Source of the DNA: Algibacter amylolyticus
GTDB taxonomy: Bacteria; Bacteroidota; Bacteroidia; Flavobacteriales; Flavobacteriaceae
NCBI RefSeq assembly: GCF_014202225.1
Contig: NZ_JACHGE010000002.1
Location: 1-64,000, forward strand
DNA: 64,000 nucleotides
Direction: 5' to 3'
The position numbers and the translations under genes were made by a program. A model generated the notes under the pieces. The model was not told the DNA's origin and searched no databases. It was given only the letters and a program-made list of their open reading frames with translations. Below are positions 53,991 through 62,578 of this stretch, one piece after another. Within the stretch, counting starts at the first letter, position 1. Each line of letters opens with the position of its first letter.

Positions 53991-54797
53991 ATGAAGCAAT
54001 TAACAACCATTTTAGTCCTATTTATAATTTTAATTACGTTGTCATCTTTCCGAAGTGAGAACGATAAAACATTTAGTAAATATGAAATGAAAGAGTTTTC
54101 ATTTCAAGGGCATGCTGCTAAAATTGTATTTCCTAATAAAAAACACGAAGACAATCTCTGGATTTGGAGAGCAAGATTTTGGGGTACAGAACCGCAAGTA
54201 GACAAGGCATTGTTAGAAAAAGGGTTTCACTTGGTTTATGTAGATGTGGCCAACTTATTTGGAAACCAAGAAGCAGTAGACTTGTGGGATGATTTTTATG
54301 CATTTTGTGTTTCGGAGTATAACCTAAATGAAAAAACTGTTTTAGAAGGGATGAGCCGTGGCGGATTAATAGTTTATAATTGGGCTTCGCAAAACACAGA
54401 TAAGGTTTTCTGTATTTATGCTGATGCTCCTGTTTGCGATATAAAAAGCTGGCCTGGAGGTATGTTTAAAGGAAAAGGCAATGCTAAAGCTTGGAAAACC
54501 TGTTTAAATGCCTATAGTTTAGATACCATTTCGGTTAGGACGTTTAAAAATATTCCAATTAATAATAGTGTACAACTTGCAAAAGCTGGTGTGCCTGTTT
54601 TGCATGTGTTTGGTGATATGGATGAAGCCGTACCTTATAAAGAAAATACAGCCTTATTAGCCGAAAAATATAAAGAAGCAGGAGGGCATATTGAATTAAT
54701 TAAAAAAGAAGGCGTTGGGCATCATCCACACAGTTTAGAAGAACCTAAACCCATTGTGGATTTTATAGTGAAATATGTAGGATATAAAGAAAAATGA
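53991..54797 (+). CDS. Secreted alpha/beta hydrolase
   Basis: 268 aa with signal peptide (MKQLTTILVLFIILITLSSF). Alpha/beta hydrolase fold: nucleophile Ser122 in EGMSRGGL, acid in VFGDMDEAVPY and His in GVGHHPHS. The NLWIWRARFWGTEPQVDKALLEKGFHLVYVDVANLFG segment is shared with hydrolases in polysaccharide loci of marine bacteria. It could be a carbohydrate esterase or peptidase. It may act on the susCD substrate, which is inference from position. Confidence 0.85.
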   Translation: MKQLTTILVLFIILITLSSFRSENDKTFSKYEMKEFSFQGHAAKIVFPNKKHEDNLWIWRARFWGTEPQVDKALLEKGFHLVYVDVANLFGNQEAVDLWDDFYAFCVSEYNLNEKTVLEGMSRGGLIVYNWASQNTDKVFCIYADAPVCDIKSWPGGMFKGKGNAKAWKTCLNAYSLDTISVRTFKNIPINNSVQLAKAGVPVLHVFGDMDEAVPYKENTALLAEKYKEAGGHIELIKKEGVGHHPHSLEEPKPIVDFIVKYVGYKEK

Positions 54798-54869
54798 GAG
54801 GTGTGAGCGTATGTTATTTAAAGCTATATAGCTTTACTATAAAAAATCTTTAAATTACGTTCTGAATGG

Positions 54870-55259
54870 TTATACACCACTTTCAGCTATAATAACATTT
54901 TGGAATGTAGGTGCGTTTTCGGTGATTTTTCCTACGCCTTTTTTGTTGATTTTTAAAATAACATCTTTGGTTGTTGTAAATAAAAGTACAGACGAAAAAT
55001 GAGTTTTAAGGTAGGGTTTTAAAAAAGTGAAAGCCTCATCTAGCGTAAGTTCACTTTCCTCATCTTCGGTCTCTCGTGATTGGTAACGTAATTTTACTAA
55101 AACTTTTAGGCTTTTATCGGAAGACAAAGGTCTAACAAATATGTTTTTTAAGTTAGGTTTACCAATGGTTTTAGCCAAGGTTAATTTGGCAAAACGACCT
55201 TCTTGGTAACTTTCTTTTACTTGTTCCCAGAATTCAATAAAGGTTTCTTGATATGGCAT
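54870..55259 (-). CDS. Hypothetical cytoplasmic protein (129 aa)
   Basis: 129 aa, no signal or membrane segment: MPYQETFIEFWEQVKESYQEGRFAKLTLAKTIGKPNLKNIFVRPL, then a strand-rich part and VILKINKKGVGKITENAPTF. I do not recognise a named family. Upstream of it lies repeat copy 3, downstream the alpha/beta hydrolase (convergent). Confidence 0.75.
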   Translation of the reverse strand: MPYQETFIEFWEQVKESYQEGRFAKLTLAKTIGKPNLKNIFVRPLSSDKSLKVLVKLRYQSRETEDEESELTLDEAFTFLKPYLKTHFSSVLLFTTTKDVILKINKKGVGKITENAPTFQNVIIAESGV

Positions 55260-55376
55260 AAACTAAGGTTTAATAAAATATTGATTTGAAGCCTCAAAAA
55301 TAGCATTAATAATTTTAACAGAACTAAGCAAATATGTCTTTAAGCCTATGTTAGAACAGTTGGTTGGCAAATGTGT

Positions 55377-55515
55377 GCGTTAGGGATTGAAAAGGAAAGC
55401 CCACAGCGCTCCCGATTGTTATCGGGAGAGCGAGGACTTGTATTGGAAAGCCCGACCACCTGTCCTGAGCGTAGTCGAAGGGTGTGGTAACCTGCCTGCC
55501 GGCAGGCAGGCGCCC
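55377..55515 (-). repeat. Dispersed composite repeat, copy 3
   Basis: The longest copy, in reverse orientation. It begins (minus strand) GGGCG, then a CCTGCCTGCCGGCAGGCAGG palindrome, GTTACCACA, a CGACTACGCTCAGGACAGG module, CGGGCTTTCC, TACAAGTCCTCGC, a CTCCCGATAACAATCGGGAG hairpin, GCTGTGGGCTTTCC, and ends CAATCCCTAACGC. Three small palindromic modules are nested in the backbone of copy 2. It lies downstream of DUF58. Confidence 0.85.
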
Positions 55516-55527
55516 ATTAATTAAATT

Positions 55528-56859
55528 TTATAGTAAGCCACGCGCCTTAATTTCTAAATATTTATTAATGGTGTCTATGGTTAAATTTTCAGGTGTGGTT
55601 AAAATGGAATAAATACCATATTTTTTTAACTCGGTTACAATAAGGCGTTTTTCGAAGGCAAATTTTTCGGCAATAACCTTATCGTAAACTTGCTCGATAG
55701 TTTCGGCTTTGTTGTTTATAAGGTTATTAAGTTCGGTGTTTTTAAAAAATACAACCACTAATAAATGACTTTTTGAAATGGCTTTTAAATAGGGTAGTTG
55801 ACGCTCTAAACCATCTAAAGTTTCAAAATTGGTGTACATTAAAATAAGACTACGTTGGGTAATATGGCGTTTGATGCTGGCGTATAAACGACTAAAATCG
55901 CTTTCAAAAAAATCTGTTTTAACATTATATAGCGCTTCTAGTATGAGTTGCATTTGCGAACTGCGCCTTTCGGCAACTACAACATTTTCAATACGCTTAG
56001 AGAACGACAACATACCAGCTTTATCATGCTTTTTTAAAACCACATTGCTCATTACCAAGGTCGCATTAATGGCATAATCTAGAAGACTTAAGCCGTTAAA
56101 AGGCATTTTCATAATACGGCCTTTGTCGATAATGGAATAAACGGGTTGCGATTTTTCGTCTTGAAACTGATTTACCATTAGCTGGTTTTTCTTGGCCGTA
56201 GCTTTCCAGTTAATGGTACGTAAATCGTCGCCTAAAACGTAATCTTTAATTTGCTCGAACTCCATGGAATGACCAAGTCGGCGTACTTTTTTTAAGCCAT
56301 ATTCTAACGAGTTTTTATTGATGTTTAAAAGCTCGAACTTTTTTAATTGTTTAAAGCTTGGGTAGGTTGGTACCATGGCACCGCTATTAAAAGTGAAGCG
56401 TTTAGCCACTAAATTTAAAACTGATGATGCATATACATTTAAATCGCCAAAATAATATTCGCCGCGTTCGGTTGGTTTTAAATGATACTCAATGCTTCTA
56501 GTTTTACGAGAAGATACAGATTCTTTAATTTTAAAATCTCTTATTTGAAATTGCTCGGGCACTTCATCTATAACTTCAAGATAAATGGTAAATGGGTAAT
56601 TGTTAGTGATATCAATATGAATCTGATTTTTATCGCCATTCGAAAATTTATCAGGCAGATTTCTTATGGCATCAATTTTATGTTTACCCATGAAAACAAT
56701 TAGAAAATCTATGATAAAAAGTAAGATTAAAACTAAAATAGATAGTTGCGCAACATTAAATAAAACTGGAATAAAATAACTTAATGCAAACAAAACCGCA
56801 ATGGCAATGCCAGCATAGAAAAAACGCGGTTGTATGTAGAAGGGTTTGAAAAGTTTCAA
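55528..56859 (-). CDS. DUF58 domain protein
   Basis: 443 aa. Two N-terminal membrane helices (FFYAGIAIAVLFALSYFIPVLF, ILVLILLFIIDFLIVF), then a cytoplasmic vWA-like DUF58 domain with RRLGHSMEFEQIKDYVLGDDLRTINWKATAKKNQLMVNQF. DUF58 proteins are partners of MoxR ATPases, and the MoxR gene is just upstream. The start appears to be TTG at 56859; an in-frame stop 15 bp upstream excludes a longer form. A tandem heptamer array directly precedes it. Confidence 0.92.
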   Translation of the reverse strand: MKLFKPFYIQPRFFYAGIAIAVLFALSYFIPVLFNVAQLSILVLILLFIIDFLIVFMGKHKIDAIRNLPDKFSNGDKNQIHIDITNNYPFTIYLEVIDEVPEQFQIRDFKIKESVSSRKTRSIEYHLKPTERGEYYFGDLNVYASSVLNLVAKRFTFNSGAMVPTYPSFKQLKKFELLNINKNSLEYGLKKVRRLGHSMEFEQIKDYVLGDDLRTINWKATAKKNQLMVNQFQDEKSQPVYSIIDKGRIMKMPFNGLSLLDYAINATLVMSNVVLKKHDKAGMLSFSKRIENVVVAERRSSQMQLILEALYNVKTDFFESDFSRLYASIKRHITQRSLILMYTNFETLDGLERQLPYLKAISKSHLLVVVFFKNTELNNLINNKAETIEQVYDKVIAEKFAFEKRLIVTELKKYGIYSILTTPENLTIDTINKYLEIKARGLL

Positions 56860-56861
56860 AT

Positions 56862-56926
56862 TTGTTAGTTGTTAGTTGTTAGTTGTTACGTTTGAGTAAG
56901 ACTGAAAACTGCGACTGCGACTGAAC
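56862..56926. repeat. Tandem heptamer and CGACTG-type simple repeats
   Basis: Four TTGTTAG-type units (56862-56889, the last TTGTTAC) followed by GACTGAAAACTGCGACTGCG and ACTGAAC near 56899-56926. They fill the MoxR-DUF58 gap (on the minus strand the 5' leader of the DUF58 gene), so unit number could alter its translation. Confidence 0.85.
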
Positions 56927-56930
56927 ACTA

Positions 56931-58001
56931 TTAACGTGGTATCTCTACCGTTTCAATAATTTGCTTAATAATTTGTTTGCTAGAAACGCCTTCCATTTCG
57001 CGCTCTGGAGTTACAATAACTCTATGATGTAAAACAGGTACAGCTGCACGTTTAATATCCTCGGGTGTAACAAAATCTCTGCCGCTCATGGCTGCAAATG
57101 CTTTACTCGATTTTAAAATGGCTATGGATGCTCTTGGAGAAGCACCTAAATACAAAAACTGATTGCTTCGTGTGGCTACAATTAGTTGTGCAATGTATTT
57201 TAGTAAATGCGTTTCAACTAAAACTTGGGTTACTAAATTTTGATATTCTGTTATTTGCTTAGCCGTTAAAAAGGATTCTATTTTATCGGTTTTAACGCCA
57301 TCTCTTAAGGCATGCTCGCGCGATAAAATTTCAATTTCCTCTTCTAAATTAGGGTAGTCAACATCTATTTTAAATAAAAATCGATCTAATTGAGCTTCGG
57401 GTAATCTGTAAGTACCTTCTTGTTCTATAGGGTTTTGTGTTGCTAAAACCATAAAGGGCGAATCTAATTTAAATTTATTGCCATCAATAGTAATTTGCTG
57501 CTCTTCCATAACCTCAAATAAGGCGGCTTGAGTTTTTGCAGGTGCTCTATTAATTTCGTCAATAAGAATCATGTTAGAGAAAATAGGACCCTTTTTAAAT
57601 TCGAATTCCGAATCTTTAAGATTAAAAACCGAAGTTCCTAATATATCACTTGGCATTAAGTCTGGCGTAAATTGTATTCTGCTAAACCCAACGCTTAAAG
57701 ACTTTGCTAATAATTTGGCTGTTACCGTTTTTGCAACACCAGGGACCCCTTCAATAAGCGCGTGTCCTTTGGCTAGTAGCGATGCAATAAGCATATCTAC
57801 CATATCCTTTTGGCCAACTATAATTTTACCCACCTCTAGCTTTATTTTTTCAACACTTTCTTGAAGTTCCGATAAATCTAAGCGGTTTTTAAATGTTAAA
57901 TCTTCATTAGTGTTCAACGCACTACTATCAATAGACGATAATGCATCTTCTGGCTGAATTGGTGTGTTTTGTGGTTCTAGTTGTTCGTTATTCTCGTCCA
58001 T
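56931..58001 (-). CDS. MoxR-family AAA ATPase
   Basis: 356 aa. Walker A GVPGVAKT, Walker B ILIDEINRAP, and ATQNPIEQEGTYRLPEAQLDRFLF define a MoxR ATPase. A charged N-terminal ~45-residue tail (DENNEQLEPQNTPIQPEDAL) precedes the core. MoxR ATPases act as chaperones for vWA/DUF58 partners; here DUF58 follows and DUF4350/DUF4129 precede. Starts 3 bp after the DUF4350 stop. Confidence 0.95.
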   Translation of the reverse strand: MDENNEQLEPQNTPIQPEDALSSIDSSALNTNEDLTFKNRLDLSELQESVEKIKLEVGKIIVGQKDMVDMLIASLLAKGHALIEGVPGVAKTVTAKLLAKSLSVGFSRIQFTPDLMPSDILGTSVFNLKDSEFEFKKGPIFSNMILIDEINRAPAKTQAALFEVMEEQQITIDGNKFKLDSPFMVLATQNPIEQEGTYRLPEAQLDRFLFKIDVDYPNLEEEIEILSREHALRDGVKTDKIESFLTAKQITEYQNLVTQVLVETHLLKYIAQLIVATRSNQFLYLGASPRASIAILKSSKAFAAMSGRDFVTPEDIKRAAVPVLHHRVIVTPEREMEGVSSKQIIKQIIETVEIPR

Positions 58002-58003
58002 AA

Positions 58004-59209
58004 TTATTTGGTGTAAAATGCTTCAATATGTCTGTTGAGCTTTATTAAATTTTCTTCAAAAAACTCATTTTTAGCTCGCATTAAATTAATATAGTTTACT
58101 AGCTTTTTAATGTCGTCCAATTTTTTTCCGGTTTTAGCAGCTAGTTTTTCGGCGAATTGCTCGTCTAAAACATCGGTGTTTAAATTTAAATCGTGACGAA
58201 TTTTTTCTAAAAAGTACGTTATTTTTTTATCGATTAAATTTTTATGGTCTTTAGTGTCAAAGTATAAGTTGGATACTGTTTTAACGAATGCCACTGTTGT
58301 GTTTTGCAACGGTTTAACTATTTTAATAATACGCTGTCTGCGTTTCGCGTTAAAAATCATAAATAATATACCAAATACGATAGCCGTAAACCAAGCCCAT
58401 CTAAAGGATAATTGCTCTAAAAACCAACCCAGATTCGATTCCTGCTCAACATCGCCATCGTAACCTGTTTGTATTTTGGTATACGAGTCAAAATACACAT
58501 CGTTATCTTGTAAATACGACAGTGCGCCTTCAATATATTGGTAGCGGTCTTCTTTTAAAAGATGATAATTTGTAAATATTTTAGGCTCTAAATGCAAATA
58601 AATAGTGCCATCTCCAAAGGGCACCTGTAAAAAGTTAGGGTGCTTGTAATCTATTTTAGAATATCCTAACACGGAGTGATTTATAGAATCGAAATCAGAA
58701 AAATATTGGTCGCTTACATTTCTATCGAGCGTTATCTCCGGTATGTTTAAATGTTTTAATGATAAAACTGAAATACTATCGGTTTCATTGTCAATGTATT
58801 TAACACTAACCTCTAGTGTGTCATGAAGTTTTTGAGGAAAGTAATAGTCCGAAAGAAATAGGGTGTTACCGGCATCAACAAAACTTAGTAACTCATCAAT
58901 AGAATCGTCTTCTAAATAATCAGAATTTCCAATAATAATATAATTTCCTTGCGCTACATGTTCGCCATAGCCATCTTCAGAATTGGCACTTAAGTAACTC
59001 GATGGTTGGTGGTAAACCGTTCTTACTTTATAATCCTTAAATAATTCAGGGAGTTCCTTATAAAGTACGCTAACACCGTAAGGTTTGTTGCTTTTTTCAT
59101 CAAAAGACTCTTCCCAATCCACCACTTTGGTGCGTTTTACACCAATAACAATCGATGCTGTAATAACTAGCAACACAAGAATAAGTATAACAGGCAGTAT
59201 CTTTTTCAT
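58004..59209 (-). CDS. DUF4350 membrane protein
   Basis: 401 aa. N-terminal helix (KKILPVILILVLLVITASIVIGV), extracytoplasmic DUF4350 domain (NKPYGVSVLYKELPELFKDYKVRTVYHQPS ... NYIIIGNSDYLEDDSIDELLSFVDAGNTLFLS), a second helix near residue 275, then a cytoplasmic tail. Typical member of MoxR/DUF58 clusters, function unknown. Its start overlaps the previous gene by 1 bp. Confidence 0.88.
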   Translation of the reverse strand: MKKILPVILILVLLVITASIVIGVKRTKVVDWEESFDEKSNKPYGVSVLYKELPELFKDYKVRTVYHQPSSYLSANSEDGYGEHVAQGNYIIIGNSDYLEDDSIDELLSFVDAGNTLFLSDYYFPQKLHDTLEVSVKYIDNETDSISVLSLKHLNIPEITLDRNVSDQYFSDFDSINHSVLGYSKIDYKHPNFLQVPFGDGTIYLHLEPKIFTNYHLLKEDRYQYIEGALSYLQDNDVYFDSYTKIQTGYDGDVEQESNLGWFLEQLSFRWAWFTAIVFGILFMIFNAKRRQRIIKIVKPLQNTTVAFVKTVSNLYFDTKDHKNLIDKKITYFLEKIRHDLNLNTDVLDEQFAEKLAAKTGKKLDDIKKLVNYINLMRAKNEFFEENLIKLNRHIEAFYTK

Positions 59210-59934
59210 TAATTTACCTGTTTTAAAAAGTTAGAAAAATTCCCTTTAGCCTTATTATATTTGTCTAGGTTTAGCGGGAATTCGCCATACCAAATGTAAT
59301 TGTACAAATACGAGGTGTACTCAAAATCTTTACTAAAGGGTTGGTTGCTTACCTCGTTTAAATATTCGTTGTTGGTTTTATCGTCCTCAAATTTTATATG
59401 GTTTTTTAGGCTTAGTGTTTTTAAAACCAATAGGTAATAATATCGAATAGCTAGTCGGTAATCCTTATCGTTTTCAGCATTTTTAATTAAGGTGTTAATA
59501 TCGGCGTTTTCAATATTTTCGGCTGTTATTTCGTTGTATGTGTTAATGGCTTTATTTCGGTTTGATGTAAATAAACCTGTACCTCCTTCGTTAAGTAAAA
59601 TGTAAACTAAAAATACCACAGCAAGCGTAATGGCTATGTAAAACAACCAAGAAAGCGGCCCCAGATTTAAGCTAAAAGCATCTGTGTTATTTTGTTCTTC
59701 TCTTTTTACGTCCCCGTTTTTATAATCTTCATACTCACCAGAGCCCGTTGGTGTTTTCGAGACCACTTCATCACCTTCGTAATTATATTTGCTGCTGTTG
59801 TAACGGGATTTAAAGTCGTCATCAAAAGTTCTAATATGTTCTGGCGTTTGCGTAGGGTTTAATCCAAACGATACCTGAAAAATACAAGTTGTAAGACATA
59901 GTAAAATTAAGATATGTAGGTGTTTTGTTTTCAA
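59209..59934 (-). CDS. DUF4129-type membrane protein
   Basis: 241 aa. Signal peptide or anchor (HILILLCLTTCIFQVSFG), a linker, a membrane helix (LSWLFYIAITLAVVFLVYILL) and a C-terminal DUF4129-like domain (NDKDYRLAIRYYYLLVLKTLSLKNHIKFEDDKTNNEYLNEV, ending YNYIWYGEFPLNLDKYNKAKGNFSNFL). Overlaps the SpoIIM-like gene by 4 bp and DUF4350 by 1 bp, so the cluster is translationally coupled. Confidence 0.85.
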   Translation of the reverse strand: MKTKHLHILILLCLTTCIFQVSFGLNPTQTPEHIRTFDDDFKSRYNSSKYNYEGDEVVSKTPTGSGEYEDYKNGDVKREEQNNTDAFSLNLGPLSWLFYIAITLAVVFLVYILLNEGGTGLFTSNRNKAINTYNEITAENIENADINTLIKNAENDKDYRLAIRYYYLLVLKTLSLKNHIKFEDDKTNNEYLNEVSNQPFSKDFEYTSYLYNYIWYGEFPLNLDKYNKAKGNFSNFLKQVN

Positions 59935-60920
59935 ATATGAGACAGACTTAAATTTGGGGTTTTAGTAATTTGTTTTTGTATTTTAAACGGATAAATTAAA
60001 TAGTAATAACTAATAATACTAAGCGTAATTAAAATAATAGCAACCGATAACCAATGCGGCATAATGTTAGAGTATCGGGTAATAAATCCCTCTAAAAAAC
60101 CAGCAGCAAAAGTAAAAGGAAAGGTGCTAATTAAAATTTTAATACCAGTTTTTGCACCCAGTTTAAAAGAAGTGTATCTAGAATGTGTTGCCGGAAACAA
60201 AATGCTTGCACCTAAAATTAAACCCGCTGCACACTCAATTACTATAGCAAAAATTTCCATGGCGCCATGTATCCATATACCTCGAACACTTTCCCAAAAT
60301 ACACCTTTATCGTAAAAGAAATATTGGAAAGAGCCTAACATAATACAGTTTTTAAACATAATATAAAGGGTGCCAATGCCTAAAAATACACCTAAAACAA
60401 AGGCGATAATACCAACTCTTAAATTGTTTATGGTTATGCCAATAAAACTGCCCCAATTACTCCCACTTTTATAAACCGCTACAGGGTCGCCGGCTTCAAT
60501 ATTTTCTAACGACATATTTACATAGTTGTCGCCCAAAACTGAGCGCACAAATTCCCCATCGTTAGCTGCCGATATAGCTCCAATAAAGGTAAATACAGAA
60601 AAAATAATAAAAGCGATGTAAATAAATTTTCGGTATTGGTAGCAAATTAAGGGCACCTCGGTTTTCCAAAACTCAATAATTCTATTGGTATCTGTACTTT
60701 TTGTTTTGTAAATTTTCTGGTAAGCGTTTGCCGATAGCTGATTTAAATACGCAATAACCTTACTTTTAGGGTAGTAGGTTTGTGCGTAAGCCAAATCGTT
60801 AATAACATGAATGTATTGCGAAGCCAATTCATCGGGATTATCAAAATCATTATTAACGATTGCTTTTTCAAAACTCAACCATTTTTCCTTATTTTGCTTG
60901 ATAAATGCAACTTCTCTCAT
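59931..60920 (-). CDS. Stage II sporulation protein M (SpoIIM)-like membrane protein
   Basis: 329 aa. N-terminal cytoplasmic helical part (REVAFIKQNKEKWLSFEKAIVNN) and about five membrane helices, with SWGSFIGITINNLRVGIIAFVLGVFLGIGTL and WIHGAMEIFAIVIECAAGLILG, the SpoIIM/DUF95 signature. The organism is not expected to sporulate. In Bacteroidota this protein accompanies RDD and MoxR genes. First gene of the minus-strand cluster. Confidence 0.92.
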   Translation of the reverse strand: MREVAFIKQNKEKWLSFEKAIVNNDFDNPDELASQYIHVINDLAYAQTYYPKSKVIAYLNQLSANAYQKIYKTKSTDTNRIIEFWKTEVPLICYQYRKFIYIAFIIFSVFTFIGAISAANDGEFVRSVLGDNYVNMSLENIEAGDPVAVYKSGSNWGSFIGITINNLRVGIIAFVLGVFLGIGTLYIMFKNCIMLGSFQYFFYDKGVFWESVRGIWIHGAMEIFAIVIECAAGLILGASILFPATHSRYTSFKLGAKTGIKILISTFPFTFAAGFLEGFITRYSNIMPHWLSVAIILITLSIISYYYLIYPFKIQKQITKTPNLSLSHI

Positions 60921-60944
60921 ATATTTGATAAATTAAAATATAAA

Positions 60945-61664
60945 ATGTCAGAGTTACAAATTAACACGACTCAAAATGTAAAAATAACGTTCAATGCCGC
61001 AGGAGCTGGCGAGCGTTTATTGGCTTTTATTATAGATATGGCTATTAAAATTGGCTATATGTTAGTTTTAAATTGGACTTTTGGAGCCTTCGATAATATG
61101 GATCAATGGTCGCAAATAGCCATAAATACAGTGCTTAGCTTCCCTGTAATGCTCTATACTTTGGTGTTAGAGTCTGTTTTACAAGGGCAAACCATTGGCA
61201 AACGCATATTAAAAATAAGAGTTGTAAAAATAGATGGATATCAAGCCTCATTTTCAGATTATGTGGTGCGTTGGTTTTTTAGAATTGTCGATGTTTATAT
61301 TTTCGGACTCGGTTTTTTCGTTATGCTATTTAATAAAAAAGCCCAACGTATTGGCGATATGGCTGCCGGAACAGCGGTAATAGCATTAAAAAACAATGTA
61401 AATATTAGTCATACTATTCTCGAAAATTTAAAAGATAATTACAAGCCTACGTACCCTAACGTAATTAAATTGTCCGATAACGACGCCCGAATAATAAAAG
61501 AAACCTTTCAGGTGGCCCGAGTTGCTCGCGATTATCAAACGCTAATTAAATTACGTCAAAAAATTATAGAAGTAGTAGGTATAAAAACTGTAATCCAGAG
61601 CAACGACGTAGAGTTTATCGATGTTATTTTAAAGGATTATAATTTCTATACTCAGAGTATGTAG
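60945..61664 (+). CDS. RDD-family membrane protein
   Basis: 239 aa from ATG 60945 (MSELQINTTQNVKITFNAAGAGERLLAFIIDMAIKIGYMLVL). The open frame continues upstream to 60780, but that part overlaps the SpoIIM gene and has no homology I can see. RDD domain: ERLLAFIIDMA, QGQTIGKRILKIRVVKIDGYQASFSDYVVRWFFRIVDV, AQRIGDMAAGTAVI. Divergent from SpoIIM with only 24 bp between start codons, suggesting a joint role in the MoxR/DUF58 system. Confidence 0.9.
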   Translation: MSELQINTTQNVKITFNAAGAGERLLAFIIDMAIKIGYMLVLNWTFGAFDNMDQWSQIAINTVLSFPVMLYTLVLESVLQGQTIGKRILKIRVVKIDGYQASFSDYVVRWFFRIVDVYIFGLGFFVMLFNKKAQRIGDMAAGTAVIALKNNVNISHTILENLKDNYKPTYPNVIKLSDNDARIIKETFQVARVARDYQTLIKLRQKIIEVVGIKTVIQSNDVEFIDVILKDYNFYTQSM

Positions 61665-61760
61665 TTAGTAAACCACTTTTTATTTTTAAAAAAGTGTCCG
61701 AATCACACATCCCGAGCATAGTCTCCGGATCTAATATTAAGAAAACTAAATTCATTTTTA

Positions 61761-61864
61761 GGGCGTTACCACAAGGGTCGGGCTTTTCGGTAGTCGCTTT
61801 TTTGTGTTGCATATGTGCAACAACACAAAAAGAGCTTCAACAAAAATGCCTCAATCCCTAACGC
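61761..61864 (+). repeat. Dispersed composite repeat, copy 4
   Basis: Starts GGGCGTTACCACAAGGG and CGGGCTTTTC like copy 2 and ends CAATCCCTAACGC. The middle is replaced by a long hairpin: CTTTTTTGTGTTGCA (61797-61811) pairs with 61816-61832. It lies in the RDD-TRIC gap; both neighbours are on the plus strand. No gene is seen in 61665-61925. Confidence 0.82.
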
Positions 61865-61925
61865 AAACAGTAACTATAATTAATATTTTTAAGTAGAAAT
61901 AAAATTTTACATCCAATACAAATAA

Positions 61926-62534
61926 ATGTTTTACACCATAGATATTTTAGGAACAATAGCTTTTGCTATTTCGGGCGTGTTAATAGCTATTAATAAGCGT
62001 ATGGACTTATTTGGTATTCTTATTATTGCCTTTGTTACGGCAGTAGGAGGTGGTACATTACGCGATTTGCTCATTGGAAATACACCCGTTGGTTGGATGA
62101 AAGACATTACATATACTTATGTTATTTTAGGGTCTTCGGTGTTTGCTATTTTGTTAAGAAGTAAGATTAATTATTTAAGAACCTCCCTGTTTTTGTTTGA
62201 TACTATTGGTATTGGTTTATATACTGTTGTGGGTATAGAAAAAGGCCTTAACGCAGAGTTACACCCTATAATATGTATTGCTTTAGGTACCATGACAGCT
62301 AGTTTTGGAGGTGTAATTCGCGATATACTTTGTAATGAAATACCCGTAATTTTTAGAAAGGAAATTTATGCCACAGCCTGTATTTTGGGAGGTGTTACGT
62401 ATTTTGCGTTGCGCGAATTTCCAATACAGTACAATTATGTTTTTGTTATTGCAGGAATTGTAGTTATAGTAACAAGGCTGCTAGCCGTTAAATTTAAAAT
62501 AGCATTGCCTAGAATTTATTCTGATAAAGTGTGA
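61926..62534 (+). CDS. TRIC-family (UPF0126) cation channel protein
   Basis: 202 aa with about seven membrane helices. Two UPF0126 repeats: FAISGVLIAINKRMDLFGILIIAFVTAVGGGTLRDLLIGNTP and LGTMTASFGGVIRDILCNEIPVIF. The GGGTLRD and GGVIRD motifs are hallmark residues of prokaryotic TRIC channels, which conduct monovalent cations in the inner membrane. Physiological role here unknown. Confidence 0.92.
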   Translation: MFYTIDILGTIAFAISGVLIAINKRMDLFGILIIAFVTAVGGGTLRDLLIGNTPVGWMKDITYTYVILGSSVFAILLRSKINYLRTSLFLFDTIGIGLYTVVGIEKGLNAELHPIICIALGTMTASFGGVIRDILCNEIPVIFRKEIYATACILGGVTYFALREFPIQYNYVFVIAGIVVIVTRLLAVKFKIALPRIYSDKV

Positions 62535-62578
62535 TTGTTTAGTAGTGCTTTTAGCAAAATTAATTAACAAATGTTAGG

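Noticed and set aside
59931-60920. Sporulation gene as a sign of a spore-forming host
   Set aside because: SpoIIM-like proteins are common in non-sporulating Bacteroidota beside RDD and MoxR genes; the rest of the window is clearly flavobacterial.
60780-60944. 55-residue N-terminal extension of the RDD protein
   Set aside because: It overlaps the SpoIIM gene on the other strand and has no RDD-like or signal character; ATG 60945 gives the family start.
61624-61812. 62-codon minus-strand frame over the RDD end and repeat copy 4
   Set aside because: Runs across the dispersed repeat and has no homology or start signal.
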